A stretch of DNA of 64,000 nucleotides, from positions 248,001 through 312,000 of the forward strand of contig DIUZ01000002.1 of NCBI GenBank assembly GCA_002423205.1, in the 5' to 3' direction. A program made the translations under genes and the position numbers. Positions 26,948 through 34,718 of the stretch are shown in pieces; position 1 is the first letter of the stretch; the number at the start of each line of letters is the position of its first letter. This DNA comes from Micavibrio sp. UBA6145. GTDB taxonomy: Bacteria; Pseudomonadota; Alphaproteobacteria; Micavibrionales; UBA1664. Below the pieces are notes generated by a model. That model was not told the DNA's origin. It made no database searches and saw nothing but the letters and a program-made list of their open reading frames with translations.

Positions 26948-27736
26948 CTATTGCTCCATTAAAAAAAACGCAATCGTATCGCTTTTTCGTGCATGTATTT
27001 CAAGATCAAGAAAGGTTTCATTCAGTTTTATAGAGTAAGCCGAGTCTATGGGCCGAAATTCTTTATAAAAACCCTCTACACTTTCAAGCTCAGACAATGG
27101 CTTTTTAAACTGACCAAGATCTCGGGGGCTTGATTCTGTCACGGTCAGATTTTTTGCACGCTCTGTACGAATAGTATTTCGTTCACTGAACGTTGACCAC
27201 TTGCCCTCGGTTTTCTCGTAAACCTGTATCAATCGGTCAGAGTTTGATTTCAGTTCACGGCAGACATAGCTGAAATTGGGCTCGCGCCCAAACCATTCCT
27301 TCATAGTTTTTTCGTCTATATTGCTGTGTAGTTGAGAGCCAGCATGTTCTTTTGCAAGCTTATAAGGGACGCTGACAATGACCAGCTTGCCAAGCCGAAG
27401 AAGCTTTTGCGCATATGTTTCCGGGCGCTGTGCGCGTTCCATGATATGAAGGCAGGTGATAACCTGAAATTTCTTTTCCGGGCGCCACGTAAGAAAGTTA
27501 GCAGTGACACTTTCTACATCATCACTGACATATGGGTTCTTCGTATCCGTAGATGTCTTGCTTTCAGATTGCAGCCAGCCTAGGGGAGATTTATTACCCG
27601 GACCTACGTCGAGAATGGATTGCGGCGTACGAATAAGATTTTTATGCAAAGACTGGAGTATACAGTAATACACACTGTCTTTTTGTTTTTCCCAAAAACT
27701 CGCAGCGGTGTCTTTGGTATCAGAAACACTATTCAT
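26948..27736 (-). CDS. SAM-dependent methyltransferase, AT-rich paralogue with split C-terminal domain
   Basis: This 262-residue protein has a class I methyltransferase domain: SFWEKQKDSVYY near residue 13, motif I ILDVGPGNKS (41-50), TCLHIMER near 94, VIVSVPYKLA and FGREPNFSYVCRELK. It is a clear paralogue of the gene at 29748-30377, whose corresponding blocks read YWEKRKDILYY, DVGSGACPY, TCLQVIEH, VIVSVPYKWP and FKREPNYSYVCREIE. The tail ETFLDLEIHARKSDTIAFF is not methyltransferase but the opening of the hydrolase-like domain that continues in another frame. The start overlaps the GT2 stop by four bases. A sugar or glycan hydroxyl is a likely but unproven substrate. Confidence 0.72.
   Translation of the reverse strand: MNSVSDTKDTAASFWEKQKDSVYYCILQSLHKNLIRTPQSILDVGPGNKSPLGWLQSESKTSTDTKNPYVSDDVESVTANFLTWRPEKKFQVITCLHIMERAQRPETYAQKLLRLGKLVIVSVPYKLAKEHAGSQLHSNIDEKTMKEWFGREPNFSYVCRELKSNSDRLIQVYEKTEGKWSTFSERNTIRTERAKNLTVTESSPRDLGQFKKPLSELESVEGFYKEFRPIDSAYSIKLNETFLDLEIHARKSDTIAFFLMEQ
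26961..26968 (-). other. T8 slippery run joining methyltransferase and hydrolase frames
   Basis: The coding strand reads GCG followed by eight T and then AATGG. In the methyltransferase frame this gives AFFLMEQ and a stop; one base shifted it gives FFNGAIDR and continues into the hydrolase domain. A minus-one slip, an extra T by transcriptional slippage, or a real or assembly deletion of one T would explain it. Confidence 0.6.
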
Positions 27737-29745
27737 GGTTTTCCCTCCTCGGGGATTTCAAAATGACGATTAAAAATAGGGAATGGCACTTTGAGTGTGT
27801 CCGCGTGTTCCTGCCATTGGCAGAACGCGTTACGGTATGAATTGCGGAAGGGTGTGAAGATGCCGGCGTCGTCGTCGATGGCGAAACGCCCGCCGCCCGA
27901 CAGGGATTTTTCAGACCACAGGACGAGTGAGAGCAGGTCGGAAAGCTGCATGATGGCGTCCTTGCCGAACACGCGCTCAAGCCGGAACTGGAATTCGGAA
28001 TCGCCGCCGGCGCGGACGGAATCGTAATACCCGATCGCATCCAGCACCTTTTTACGGCGATACATCAGTGACGATGCATCGGGACGGATATACCCGCCAA
28101 GGCCGCGGAAACCACGTTTCGGGTCATAGCGCACGTGCTGAAGCGCCGCGCCGATAATATCGGGATGGTTTTGCAGGGCGTGGACAATGCGCTCAATCTT
28201 CTCCGGGTGGGCCCAGTCGTCGGAATCCTGACGCGTGACGTATTCGCCCTTGGCCTGTTGCAGGCCCATATTGGTGGCGACATAGGTGCCGCTGTTTTTG
28301 GAGAGTTCAATGATCTGGACGCGGGTATCTTCGGTGCAGATCTGGCGCACGATGCTGGCACTGTGGTCGGTGCTGCAATCATTGATGACGATCACTTCGA
28401 TGTCGCGGTACGACTGCGCCAGAAGCGAACGGATTGCGTATTCAATGGTGTCCGCGCTGTTGAAACACGTCATCAGAATGGTAACCAGCGGCCCGCGCAC
28501 GGTGCCGGCAACGTTCTGCGCGCATGTCAGGTATCTGAAATCAAGCGGCTGCGTCGGATCGGATGTTTCAAGCGGGTAGGCGCGGGATTTGGCCAGCGCC
28601 TTGTTCAGGTATTGCAACTGCGATGTGTAGGAACCCGCGACATACGCCGCCTGCGCGTCGAGAAGGTCCAGCTTGGCGCGGTCGGCCACGGTCATCTCCT
28701 GCGTCTCGATCACCGCGTACATATGATAGAAATCCCTGAAACGCTTGGCCGTGACCAGATCATGCGCGCAACGCATCATGTACGGCAGGCGTTTTTTTGG
28801 CCATACACCGTTGAACGACAATATCCGCGCCATGACCGCGTCGGCCAGCGTATCCGACAGATACACCGAGAACGGATAGGCAAGCATCATGAATTCGACG
28901 TCTTTGGTATCGCCCTTATACGCAAGCGTCGCTTGCAGGATGAAATCCTGGATCTCGCTGATGCGGCTGGTATTGGCCAGTGCGCGCATATAATAAAGGC
29001 GCATGCCCGGTTCGGCCTGCACCTTCTCGGTTGCCTGCAAAAAGGTCTCAATGACGTTCTCAAAATCATGCAGCGTGGCATAGGCGCGGATCAACTGACG
29101 CAATTCAGCGTCGCCTTTTGTGTCCGCCGCATGATACAGCGCAATGCATTTGCTTAAATTTCGTGCCGCAACGCATGCCATCATTTCTTTGGCGAGCATG
29201 CTGGCATTGCTGCTGGCCGGGGTGAGGGCAGCTACGCCGGTTTTGCCCTTGGATTTGCCCGCTGTCAGCATCACACGGATCGACAGGCCGGAGAATGAAC
29301 CCGTGCCTTCCATGCGCAGCGCAAACGACAGATGCGCCGCCTGCGGCGGAGTATTGAACAGATCGCGGCCCGCGCCGCCGGAAAAATTGATGCGGTGTTT
29401 GGCGATGATGTTCGCATCCTCGTCACACACAAGGCAGAACAGCGCGACCGAAGCCTTGCTTAAGTCGTGGCGATTGACGCTGAAAGTAATGTCCGCAATT
29501 TCAACACCGGAAAGCGGCACGGCGGAATAGGGTTGCGGCATGGCAAAATTGGACGTGTTGCCGAATTCGACCAGATAGCCGGAAACCGGTGGCTGGAAAT
29601 CAAATGTCAGATGTTCGCCCGTCTGCATCCAGCCTTCAGCCTTGTAACTGGCCTGCGGTGTTACGAATGACAGTTCATGCACAGTGTCATTGACCGACAG
29701 CGTGACGGGCAGTGTTTCGTGGCGTGTGGTGGCTGCCTTTGTCAT
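27733..29745 (-). CDS. GT2-family glycosyltransferase with long N-terminal extension
   Basis: This 670-residue protein has a C-terminal GT-A/GT2 domain from about residue 417: TILMTCFNSADTIEYAIRSL, VIVINDCSTDHS, then the metal-binding RQDSDDW and GYYDSVRAGGDSEFQFRLE. The N-terminal 400 residues contain a beta-rich segment (about 1-160, GEHLTFDFQPPVSGYLVEFG) and a helical repeat-like region (about 190-390). Similar composite transferases occur in capsule and LPS loci. It sits between two paralogous methyltransferases, overlapping one by four bases and two bases from the other, so the three form one transcription unit. Confidence 0.82.
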   Translation of the reverse strand: MTKAATTRHETLPVTLSVNDTVHELSFVTPQASYKAEGWMQTGEHLTFDFQPPVSGYLVEFGNTSNFAMPQPYSAVPLSGVEIADITFSVNRHDLSKASVALFCLVCDEDANIIAKHRINFSGGAGRDLFNTPPQAAHLSFALRMEGTGSFSGLSIRVMLTAGKSKGKTGVAALTPASSNASMLAKEMMACVAARNLSKCIALYHAADTKGDAELRQLIRAYATLHDFENVIETFLQATEKVQAEPGMRLYYMRALANTSRISEIQDFILQATLAYKGDTKDVEFMMLAYPFSVYLSDTLADAVMARILSFNGVWPKKRLPYMMRCAHDLVTAKRFRDFYHMYAVIETQEMTVADRAKLDLLDAQAAYVAGSYTSQLQYLNKALAKSRAYPLETSDPTQPLDFRYLTCAQNVAGTVRGPLVTILMTCFNSADTIEYAIRSLLAQSYRDIEVIVINDCSTDHSASIVRQICTEDTRVQIIELSKNSGTYVATNMGLQQAKGEYVTRQDSDDWAHPEKIERIVHALQNHPDIIGAALQHVRYDPKRGFRGLGGYIRPDASSLMYRRKKVLDAIGYYDSVRAGGDSEFQFRLERVFGKDAIMQLSDLLSLVLWSEKSLSGGGRFAIDDDAGIFTPFRNSYRNAFCQWQEHADTLKVPFPIFNRHFEIPEEGKP

Positions 29746-29747
29746 TC

Positions 29748-30377
29748 TTACTGGGCCTGCGATTGTTGTTTGGCCTGTTCTTCACGCTCTTTACGGCGCT
29801 TCAGGCGAATGTTCTGGCGTTGCTTCAGGCTGCGCCACTGGTCCTTGTTACGTTCATATACATGAATAAGGCGGCTGACATCAGCCTCAATCTCGCGGCA
29901 TACGTAACTGTAATTGGGCTCGCGCTTGAACCATTGCAGCATTTTTTCTTCGTCGACAGGGTCCTGGACATGGCCGGCCGTTTTTCCGGCGGGCCATTTA
30001 TACGGCACGCTGACAATGACCGTGCCGCCAAGGCTCAGAAGTTTTTTCGCAAATAGATCGGCGCGGGGAATGTGCTCGATCACCTGAAGGCAGGTGATGA
30101 TCTGGTATTTGCGCTCCGGCTGCCATTCAAGGAAATCCGCCGCGATGGATTCAATGCCCTCTGCCACGTAAGGCTGGGCGATATCGAGTGATGTGCGCTC
30201 CTTGACGTGCGGAAACCAGTCCAGATACGGACAAGCGCCAGAACCGACATCGATCATGGATGTCACGCCCTTGGACAGGTTCTGGGTCAGGATACGAAAG
30301 GCCTGGTAATACAGGATGTCCTTTCGTTTTTCCCAGTAATCGGCGGCTAAACTGTGCGGCACGCGTTCGGTTTCCAA
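29748..30377 (-). CDS. SAM-dependent methyltransferase
   Basis: This 209-residue class I methyltransferase has motif I MIDVGSGACPY near residue 40 and ITCLQVIEHIPRADLF near 93, with a VIVSVPYKWPAGK strand and the paralogue block FKREPNYSYVCREIE. The C-terminus is a basic Lys/Arg/Gln-rich helix (about 175-209) in place of the hydrolase-like domain carried by its AT-rich paralogue at 26948-27736. It is the first gene of the methyltransferase-GT2-methyltransferase unit. Glycan methylation is the likely role. Confidence 0.78.
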   Translation of the reverse strand: METERVPHSLAADYWEKRKDILYYQAFRILTQNLSKGVTSMIDVGSGACPYLDWFPHVKERTSLDIAQPYVAEGIESIAADFLEWQPERKYQIITCLQVIEHIPRADLFAKKLLSLGGTVIVSVPYKWPAGKTAGHVQDPVDEEKMLQWFKREPNYSYVCREIEADVSRLIHVYERNKDQWRSLKQRQNIRLKRRKEREEQAKQQSQAQ

Positions 30378-30393
30378 ATTTGGCCTATCTACT

Positions 30394-30426
30394 AAAAAAT
30401 CTCCGCTTAGGGGCGGAGATTTTTTA
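30394..30426. terminator. Bidirectional terminator
   Basis: AAAAAATCTCCGC pairs with GCGGAGATTTTTT across a short loop. It serves the minus-strand gene ending at 30450 and separates it from the methyltransferase-GT2 unit. Confidence 0.9.
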
Positions 30427-30449
30427 AAATTCGTTCAGGATATTAAACC

Positions 30450-31001
30450 TTAGCCTTCGTAAACGCCGGCAGCCGGTTCAATATTGCTGAGGTCGCCGGC
30501 GCTGGCCAGCATCTCAGTCGGTACATTTTCCAGCGCGCCGTTGACGATGTCGCTGCCGACTGCGTTACGCAGGGCTTCGATCTGCTGGGTTGCGCCGGCT
30601 TTGCCGCCGTTCATGTACGCGTTGGTAATCATGGCAGAAGCCATGCTTTCCATGCTGACGCCCATGGCATTTGCAGAAGCGGAGAGCGCGGCGCTCAGTG
30701 CGTCGCCGGTCAGGCCCATCTGGTTGATGGCACCAGCGAGCGTTTCTTGCGTTATGCCCGGGTTTGCAGCGAGTGCCTCAGCGATGGCGTTGCCGACGGT
30801 GGTTGCGTTGACCGAACCACCAGCAGCGTTCTTGATCGCTTCAACAACGTTGGCGACTGATGTTTGAGCGCCCTGCGACTGTGAAAGCAGCGGCGATTGC
30901 TGTTCGGTGGGCGCGGCGTGAACCGGAAGGCCCGTGAACATAATCGAGAGCGTGCTCGCAGCGCCGAGAAGGGCCTTAAGATGCGTTTTTGTGAACTTCA
31001 T
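30450..31001 (-). CDS. Secreted Ala-rich protein of unknown function
   Basis: This 183-residue protein has a signal peptide (about 1-29, ending VHAA) and an Ala/Gly/Asn-rich mature part predicted to be helical, with repeated small-residue segments such as NAIAEALAANPG and ALSAALSASANAMG. It has no Cys. The name of a family is not apparent. It lies 15 bases after the outer-membrane barrel gene and before a strong terminator, so the two form a two-gene unit and may act together at the cell surface. Confidence 0.6.
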   Translation of the reverse strand: MKFTKTHLKALLGAASTLSIMFTGLPVHAAPTEQQSPLLSQSQGAQTSVANVVEAIKNAAGGSVNATTVGNAIAEALAANPGITQETLAGAINQMGLTGDALSAALSASANAMGVSMESMASAMITNAYMNGGKAGATQQIEALRNAVGSDIVNGALENVPTEMLASAGDLSNIEPAAGVYEG

Positions 31002-31016
31002 GTTGTCCTACCTAAA

Positions 31017-32294
31017 TTAGAAGCCAGCTTTAACGCCCAGAAGAAATACATTCTGGTCGTAATCGGCGGTGTTTCTGTTGCTGTCGTTGTTACCATAAGT
31101 GTAGTCTGCGGTGAATGCAACAGTTTCTGTCAGGGCATAAGAAGCACCTGCGCCGAGGCTGAAATATTCATCTTTACGATCGCGTGTACCGCCGGTTGCG
31201 CCGAGGCCGCCATCATAATCGGTACGGGCATAACGGGCGTTGAGACGGCCGGTCCAGAGATCAGTTAAGTCTTTGGAAAAGCTTGCTTTAACGTTGTCGC
31301 GAACGGCACCGCCGACGCCAGCGTCCGTGACTTCGATGATCGAACGATCATAGTCAAATGCCAGTTTGGAACCCGGCATCGGAGCGTAGGCGATGCTGAC
31401 CGTAGCGCCCAGCGTGTCGATATCATTGTATGCAGCCGTATCATAATTACGGGTCAGCAGACCGAGGCCAGCCTCAACCGAAATGGTCTTGTCCGGGCTC
31501 CAGCGCAGGCCGGCGAGGTAGTTGCCGCCGTTGGAGTCACGCTCAGCCGCAGTTTCCTGCAGATAGTTGATCGGTGCCCAGTCGAGATCGACGAACACGG
31601 TGCTGTCTTTGTTGAAGGGTACGTTTGCACGGCCGCCGACATTGTAGTGATCGCGGTCACGGCCACCCTGGTCGATATTGGTACCGTTGACGCGGCGGAC
31701 GCTGTCGAATTCATAACGACGGAACGAAGCGCGCGGGGTCAGCTCAACATTGCCGAAGTCTTTCGACAGGCGGGTGCTTGCATCATACATGTTATACGGC
31801 AGAGGTTCGCCGGCATCGGCGCCCGGGTTTGCATCGTCATCACCGGGAAGCGAGTGACGCTTGCGGTAACCGACCGAGCCAGCCCAGTACGACGTCTTGT
31901 CGAAGTTGTAACGGTCCGAGATCGTCGCGTCGTAGTTCAGGTAGTGGTTCTGCGTTTCATCGGCGTAGATGACTTGCTCAAGGCCGGCAGCGATTTTCAG
32001 CTGGTGCGCGTAGCCTTTGAGTTCAGCCGTAAGTTTCGGAATGATGTGCGTAACGAAATCACCGACTTCGTTGTTGTCTTCGGTGTAGATGTTGTCGTTG
32101 TACTCTTCATTGACCGTAAGTGACGGCTTCAGAATGAAGTCACCGGCAGCGTAACCTTTCGGTGCTGGGGTTTTGGTTTTTTCAGCGGCCTTTTCAGCGG
32201 CGTCGCTGGGGTTGATCTGCGATTGCGAGAAAGCAGGCATGCTGCTCATGACGCAAAGGACTGCGATCGTCGAGACGGTAATTTTCGTTTTCAT
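31017..32294 (-). CDS. Outer-membrane beta-barrel protein (BBP2-like)
   Basis: This 425-residue protein has a signal peptide (about 1-23) and a mature part made of alternating amphipathic strands with many Tyr, Asp and Asn turns: LKPSLTVNEEYNDNIY near 54, and a final strand VFLLGVKAGF ending in Phe, as required for BAM-dependent insertion. The pattern fits the BBP2_2 barrel family found in exopolysaccharide loci. A short charged linker with AAEKAAEKTKTPAPKG precedes the barrel. Its position at the end of the glycosyltransferase cluster suggests a role in polymer export or anchoring; this is inference. Confidence 0.78.
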   Translation of the reverse strand: MKTKITVSTIAVLCVMSSMPAFSQSQINPSDAAEKAAEKTKTPAPKGYAAGDFILKPSLTVNEEYNDNIYTEDNNEVGDFVTHIIPKLTAELKGYAHQLKIAAGLEQVIYADETQNHYLNYDATISDRYNFDKTSYWAGSVGYRKRHSLPGDDDANPGADAGEPLPYNMYDASTRLSKDFGNVELTPRASFRRYEFDSVRRVNGTNIDQGGRDRDHYNVGGRANVPFNKDSTVFVDLDWAPINYLQETAAERDSNGGNYLAGLRWSPDKTISVEAGLGLLTRNYDTAAYNDIDTLGATVSIAYAPMPGSKLAFDYDRSIIEVTDAGVGGAVRDNVKASFSKDLTDLWTGRLNARYARTDYDGGLGATGGTRDRKDEYFSLGAGASYALTETVAFTADYTYGNNDSNRNTADYDQNVFLLGVKAGF

Positions 32295-32462
32295 TCTGAT
32301 GTCTTCCGGCGGTGATTAAAGAATCTCGACGCCATTTCTAACATCGGCCCCGTCCTTGTCAATCGAGCGGGGGGCGGATTTGTGCGGTTATAGGCTTAAT
32401 TCGCCTGCAACGCACAAAAACCATACCTCAGTATGGGAATGCGGCAAGATTCCGGAAAAGAA

Positions 32463-32492
32463 AGACCCGCCCGAAGGGGAACGGGCGGGTCT
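32463..32492 (-). terminator. Terminator of the RcnB-like gene
   Basis: AGACCCGCCCG pairs with CGGGCGGGTCT, followed on the minus strand by a T-rich tract. It lies 34 bases after the RcnB-like stop. Confidence 0.82.
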
Positions 32493-32526
32493 CTTGCCTG
32501 ACACATCAGGGCAACCTTGCGAATCT

Positions 32527-33027
32527 TTAGCGGCTCAGGCGGGCAACCGCGTCGATGACGGTGGCGGCCGCGTCCAGCAACAGGACATCGTCGTCAACCC
32601 GGACATAACGATAGCCGTAGGGAACGGGGGCCAGTTGCACCAGCACATCGCGTGGCACCGCGTAATAAGGAACGCCGTAGGCCAGCGGCGCGCCGATCAG
32701 ATAACGCGGCGCGTAAGATACGCGCATCGGCTGCCACGTGCGGCTGACGTAATTGCGTATGACCACACGGTCGCGGTCACGAATGGCATGCCGCGGCGGG
32801 GCATAACGGTTCACAACGACAGGGCGTCTGTAATCGCGCCCGTAATGATCCCAACGCTTATAATCGCGCCCGTAATCTTTGCGGTCCGGATAGCGGTTAT
32901 CATTCTGGCTGTATTTAGGCCCGCCGTTGCGGGAGCCATGCGGTTCAGCCTGCGCGTTGCCGGATGCGGCAAAAATGCCTGCAATCGCGAGCAGGGTAAG
33001 AAAACCGGATTGAAGTATACGTCTCAT
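32527..33027 (-). CDS. RcnB-like periplasmic protein
   Basis: This 166-residue protein has a signal peptide (about 1-27) and an Asp/Arg/Tyr-rich middle with repeated YGRDY-type motifs. The C-terminal block YGYRYVRVDDDVLLLDAAA is the RcnB signature. RcnB of E. coli is a periplasmic protein that affects nickel and cobalt efflux; many bacterial homologues have no tested role. No rcnA-like efflux gene is adjacent. The AAGGAG ribosome-binding site lies directly before the ATG, inside the long hairpin described separately. Confidence 0.75.
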   Translation of the reverse strand: MRRILQSGFLTLLAIAGIFAASGNAQAEPHGSRNGGPKYSQNDNRYPDRKDYGRDYKRWDHYGRDYRRPVVVNRYAPPRHAIRDRDRVVIRNYVSRTWQPMRVSYAPRYLIGAPLAYGVPYYAVPRDVLVQLAPVPYGYRYVRVDDDVLLLDAAATVIDAVARLSR

Positions 33028-33083
33028 GGATTGCTCCTTATACGGGGCCGTGGTGAATCACCGGCACCGTCCATAAGCAATCC
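33028..33083 (-). promoter_or_regulatory. Leader hairpin that sequesters the RcnB-like ribosome-binding site
   Basis: The 56 bases directly before the RcnB-like ATG are nearly self-complementary. In the mRNA, GGATTGCTTAT pairs with ATAAGGAGCAATCC (two Gs bulged), then GACGG with CCCGT-type pairs, and an apical GGTGATTCACC stem. The AAGGAG Shine-Dalgarno sequence lies in the 3' arm. This should block initiation unless the structure opens, as in RNA thermometers or ligand-responsive leaders. Confidence 0.55.
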
Positions 33084-33217
33084 TGCGCGGCCCCTTGGGC
33101 AAAAACGCGGCGAAACAATGTGCAATTAAGGCATTCTGGTGCTGAGATGAGGCGGCCCAGTCCGTATTGACGATGACCGCATCGACACAACCCAGCACCG
33201 CACAAAAAAAGCAAATT

Positions 33218-33670
33218 TTAAAGCCAGCGCCCGGCAATCGCCATATTGGCAAAAAACGTCATGGTAATCGCGAACCACGCATTCAGGACGATCATGATAA
33301 TGGTCAGCAGACGGTACCCCTTATGCGCAAACAGCAGCGCCAGCGCATAAAAGAAAAACGCTATGAACAGATAGTCCGGCAACTGCACGATATAGCGTGG
33401 CCATTCCACACCACCGCGATGATGAAACAGCCCGGCCCAGAAGGCGATCGCTACCCAGAACAGAGGCAGCAGGGCCAGACGCTGACGCCCCGCGCGCGTA
33501 ATGCCGTGCGTATAGGTCAAGAGCGGCAACGCAAACAGGATGATCGGCACAACCACGTCATAGACAACAATCGGCGGATACAGATTACCCAGCGCCATGG
33601 ATATGAACCATGTCAGGTACATGTAGGTGCCGTAGGATTCATTGAGGATGGTGGTGATCAGGGTCATCAT
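33218..33670 (-). CDS. Small membrane protein of unknown function
   Basis: This 150-residue protein has about four predicted transmembrane helices (near 15-30, 38-55, 68-85, 95-140 with a break) and a cytoplasmic basic loop ITRAGRQRLA. I recognise no family. The ATG lies 18 bases from the leftmost copy of the tRNA-Ser-derived repeat, and no ribosome-binding site or promoter is visible in between. The cassette insertion may therefore have replaced its upstream region, or transcripts may enter from the cassettes. Confidence 0.55.
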   Translation of the reverse strand: MMTLITTILNESYGTYMYLTWFISMALGNLYPPIVVYDVVVPIILFALPLLTYTHGITRAGRQRLALLPLFWVAIAFWAGLFHHRGGVEWPRYIVQLPDYLFIAFFFYALALLFAHKGYRLLTIIMIVLNAWFAITMTFFANMAIAGRWL

Positions 33671-33687
33671 AAAATGGACCGTAGAAA

Positions 33688-33784
33688 TTGGCGGAGCGGA
33701 GGAACCCAGTTACAAATTTTTTGTATGAAATGGGGGAGTAAGTAAGAGTGCTAGGGAGGGGTGTTTCGGGTGCGTTTTTGCAAC
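33688..33784 (-). repeat. Cassette 1, 3' non-coding repeat with tRNA-Ser 3'-end remnant
   Basis: It begins with TTGGCGGAGCG (plus strand), which matches the 3' end of tRNA-Ser at 36057, and ends with TTTTTGCAAC just before the cargo gene stop. It aligns over its whole length with 34718-34813: shared blocks are CCCA.TTAC, TGAAA.GGGGGA.TAA and TTTCGG.TG. By eye, identity is about two thirds. Confidence 0.65.
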
Positions 33785-33785
33785 A

Positions 33786-34469
33786 TTAAACAATATGCAG
33801 CTCTTGCTTATCGAAATGCTCCACCCCTTCCAGTTTCTTTACCCATTTCGTAATGGGTACTGATAAAGGCAAGGCAATCACTTCATACGCGATCTTAAAA
33901 GCCCAAGCAGCACCAAGCATCATAAAAAAGTTTTTCCATGGCATCGTTCCTGCGAAAGCAACGGTCATAAACACAGCCGTATCAAAAAATTGTCCAATGA
34001 CGGTGGATCCTATGAAACGTCCTGCCATATGACGGGCATTTTGAAGAATTTTCATTCTAGACATGACATAGCTATTTGCAAATTCTCCTGCCACCCAGGC
34101 AAGGCACCCGGCAGCAGCCAAACGCCATGAGAGATCGAATATCGCTTCGAAAGCAGCTTGATTTGGCCAGAAATCAGCGGGTGTCAAAAGTATAGCTGCT
34201 TGAGTGAAAACAGCGAATAGAATGGTTGAAGCAACAGCTGTCCATATGGCTTGTCTCGTTCTGTTGAAACCATACACCTCTGTTAGCAGGTCTGTGATAA
34301 CGCAGCAAATTGGAAATGTAATAATACCAGCGGGCAATATCATTCCATAGAAATCAAATATTTTTGAATTAATAGCAGCAGTAATCATATATAGGCCACA
34401 AAATAGCCCGACTACAATTCCGAAATATTAAGGACACCAATCTGAATCTTTGCTGGTTACTTTCAACAT
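33786..34469 (-). pseudogene. Queuosine precursor transporter (YhhQ/VUT family), interrupted by an in-frame TAA
   Basis: The cargo of cassette 1 is a YhhQ-family membrane protein, normally importing queuosine precursors. Family landmarks are MILPAGIITFPICCVITDLL, TEVYGFNRTRQAIW and RFIGSTVIGQFFDTAVF. The expected start is ATG 34469, seven bases after AGGAG, giving MLKVTSKDSDWCP; the next codon is TAA (34430-34428), and the same frame then continues YFGIVVGLFCGLYMITAAI, the expected first membrane helix. Initiation at ATG 34388 gives 200 residues but loses half of that helix. The stop could be a CAA-to-TAA change. Base composition is AT-rich compared with the chromosome around it. Confidence 0.72.
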
Positions 34470-34510
34470 ATATGTGCTCCTTAGGCTTTCAGTACCTTCC
34501 ACTCCAAAAG

Positions 34511-34718
34511 ATGATTGTCGCTCTCTCAGAAGTTTCGGCCTTTAGCCGATTATAGCATTGAAAAATTTTCTTTTAAATGGGTTGAAAAGAGAAGAAACGT
34601 GGAAATTCGTTAAAATAGGCGAACCTGATAATCAAAGCGGTATCAATCGATTTGAAGCGGGCGGGGAATGTCGGAACTTGAGGGGTACAGCGCGCTAGAG
34701 AGTTGTCACGGTGGTAAA
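34511..34718 (-). repeat. Cassette 1, 5' non-coding repeat (promoter and leader flank)
   Basis: This stretch aligns with 35848-36056. Shared blocks, in plus-strand order, are CTCTCTCAGAAGTTTC (identical 16-mer), ATTGAAAAAT, GATAATCAAAG, ATCAATCG-like and GGCGGGGAATG. It joins the cargo gene to the next tRNA-end repeat. No gene was found here or in the adjoining 34470-34510 and 34814-34872 segments. Confidence 0.65.
34549..34577 (-). promoter_or_regulatory. Cassette 1 promoter (extended -10)
   Basis: The minus strand reads TGCTATAAT (34557-34549), a perfect extended -10, with a weak TTTAAA at -35 spacing of 17. It lies upstream of the leader block GAAACTTCTGAGAGAG (34536-34521) shared with cassette 2. 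The two promoters and leaders are homologous. Confidence 0.6.

Noticed and set aside
28135..29157. 340-codon plus-strand open frame opposite the GT2 gene
   Set aside because: High-GC shadow frame; the minus strand encodes a well-conserved glycosyltransferase.
32356..33129. 257-codon plus-strand open frame opposite the RcnB-like gene
   Set aside because: It is the antisense of a gene with a clear signal peptide and family motif; no ribosome-binding site or recognisable domain.
33058..33252. 64-codon minus-strand open frame upstream of the RcnB-like gene
   Set aside because: It runs into the leader hairpin, has no ribosome-binding site, and resembles no known small protein.
33167..33745. 192-codon plus-strand open frame opposite the small membrane protein and the first cassette repeat
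   Set aside because: The composition is Gln/Arg/His-rich, as expected from the reverse complement of a membrane protein, and no domain is seen.
34428..34430. Selenocysteine or pyrrolysine recoding of the stop in the transporter gene
   Set aside because: The codon is TAA, which neither system uses; a nonsense mutation or alternative start is simpler.
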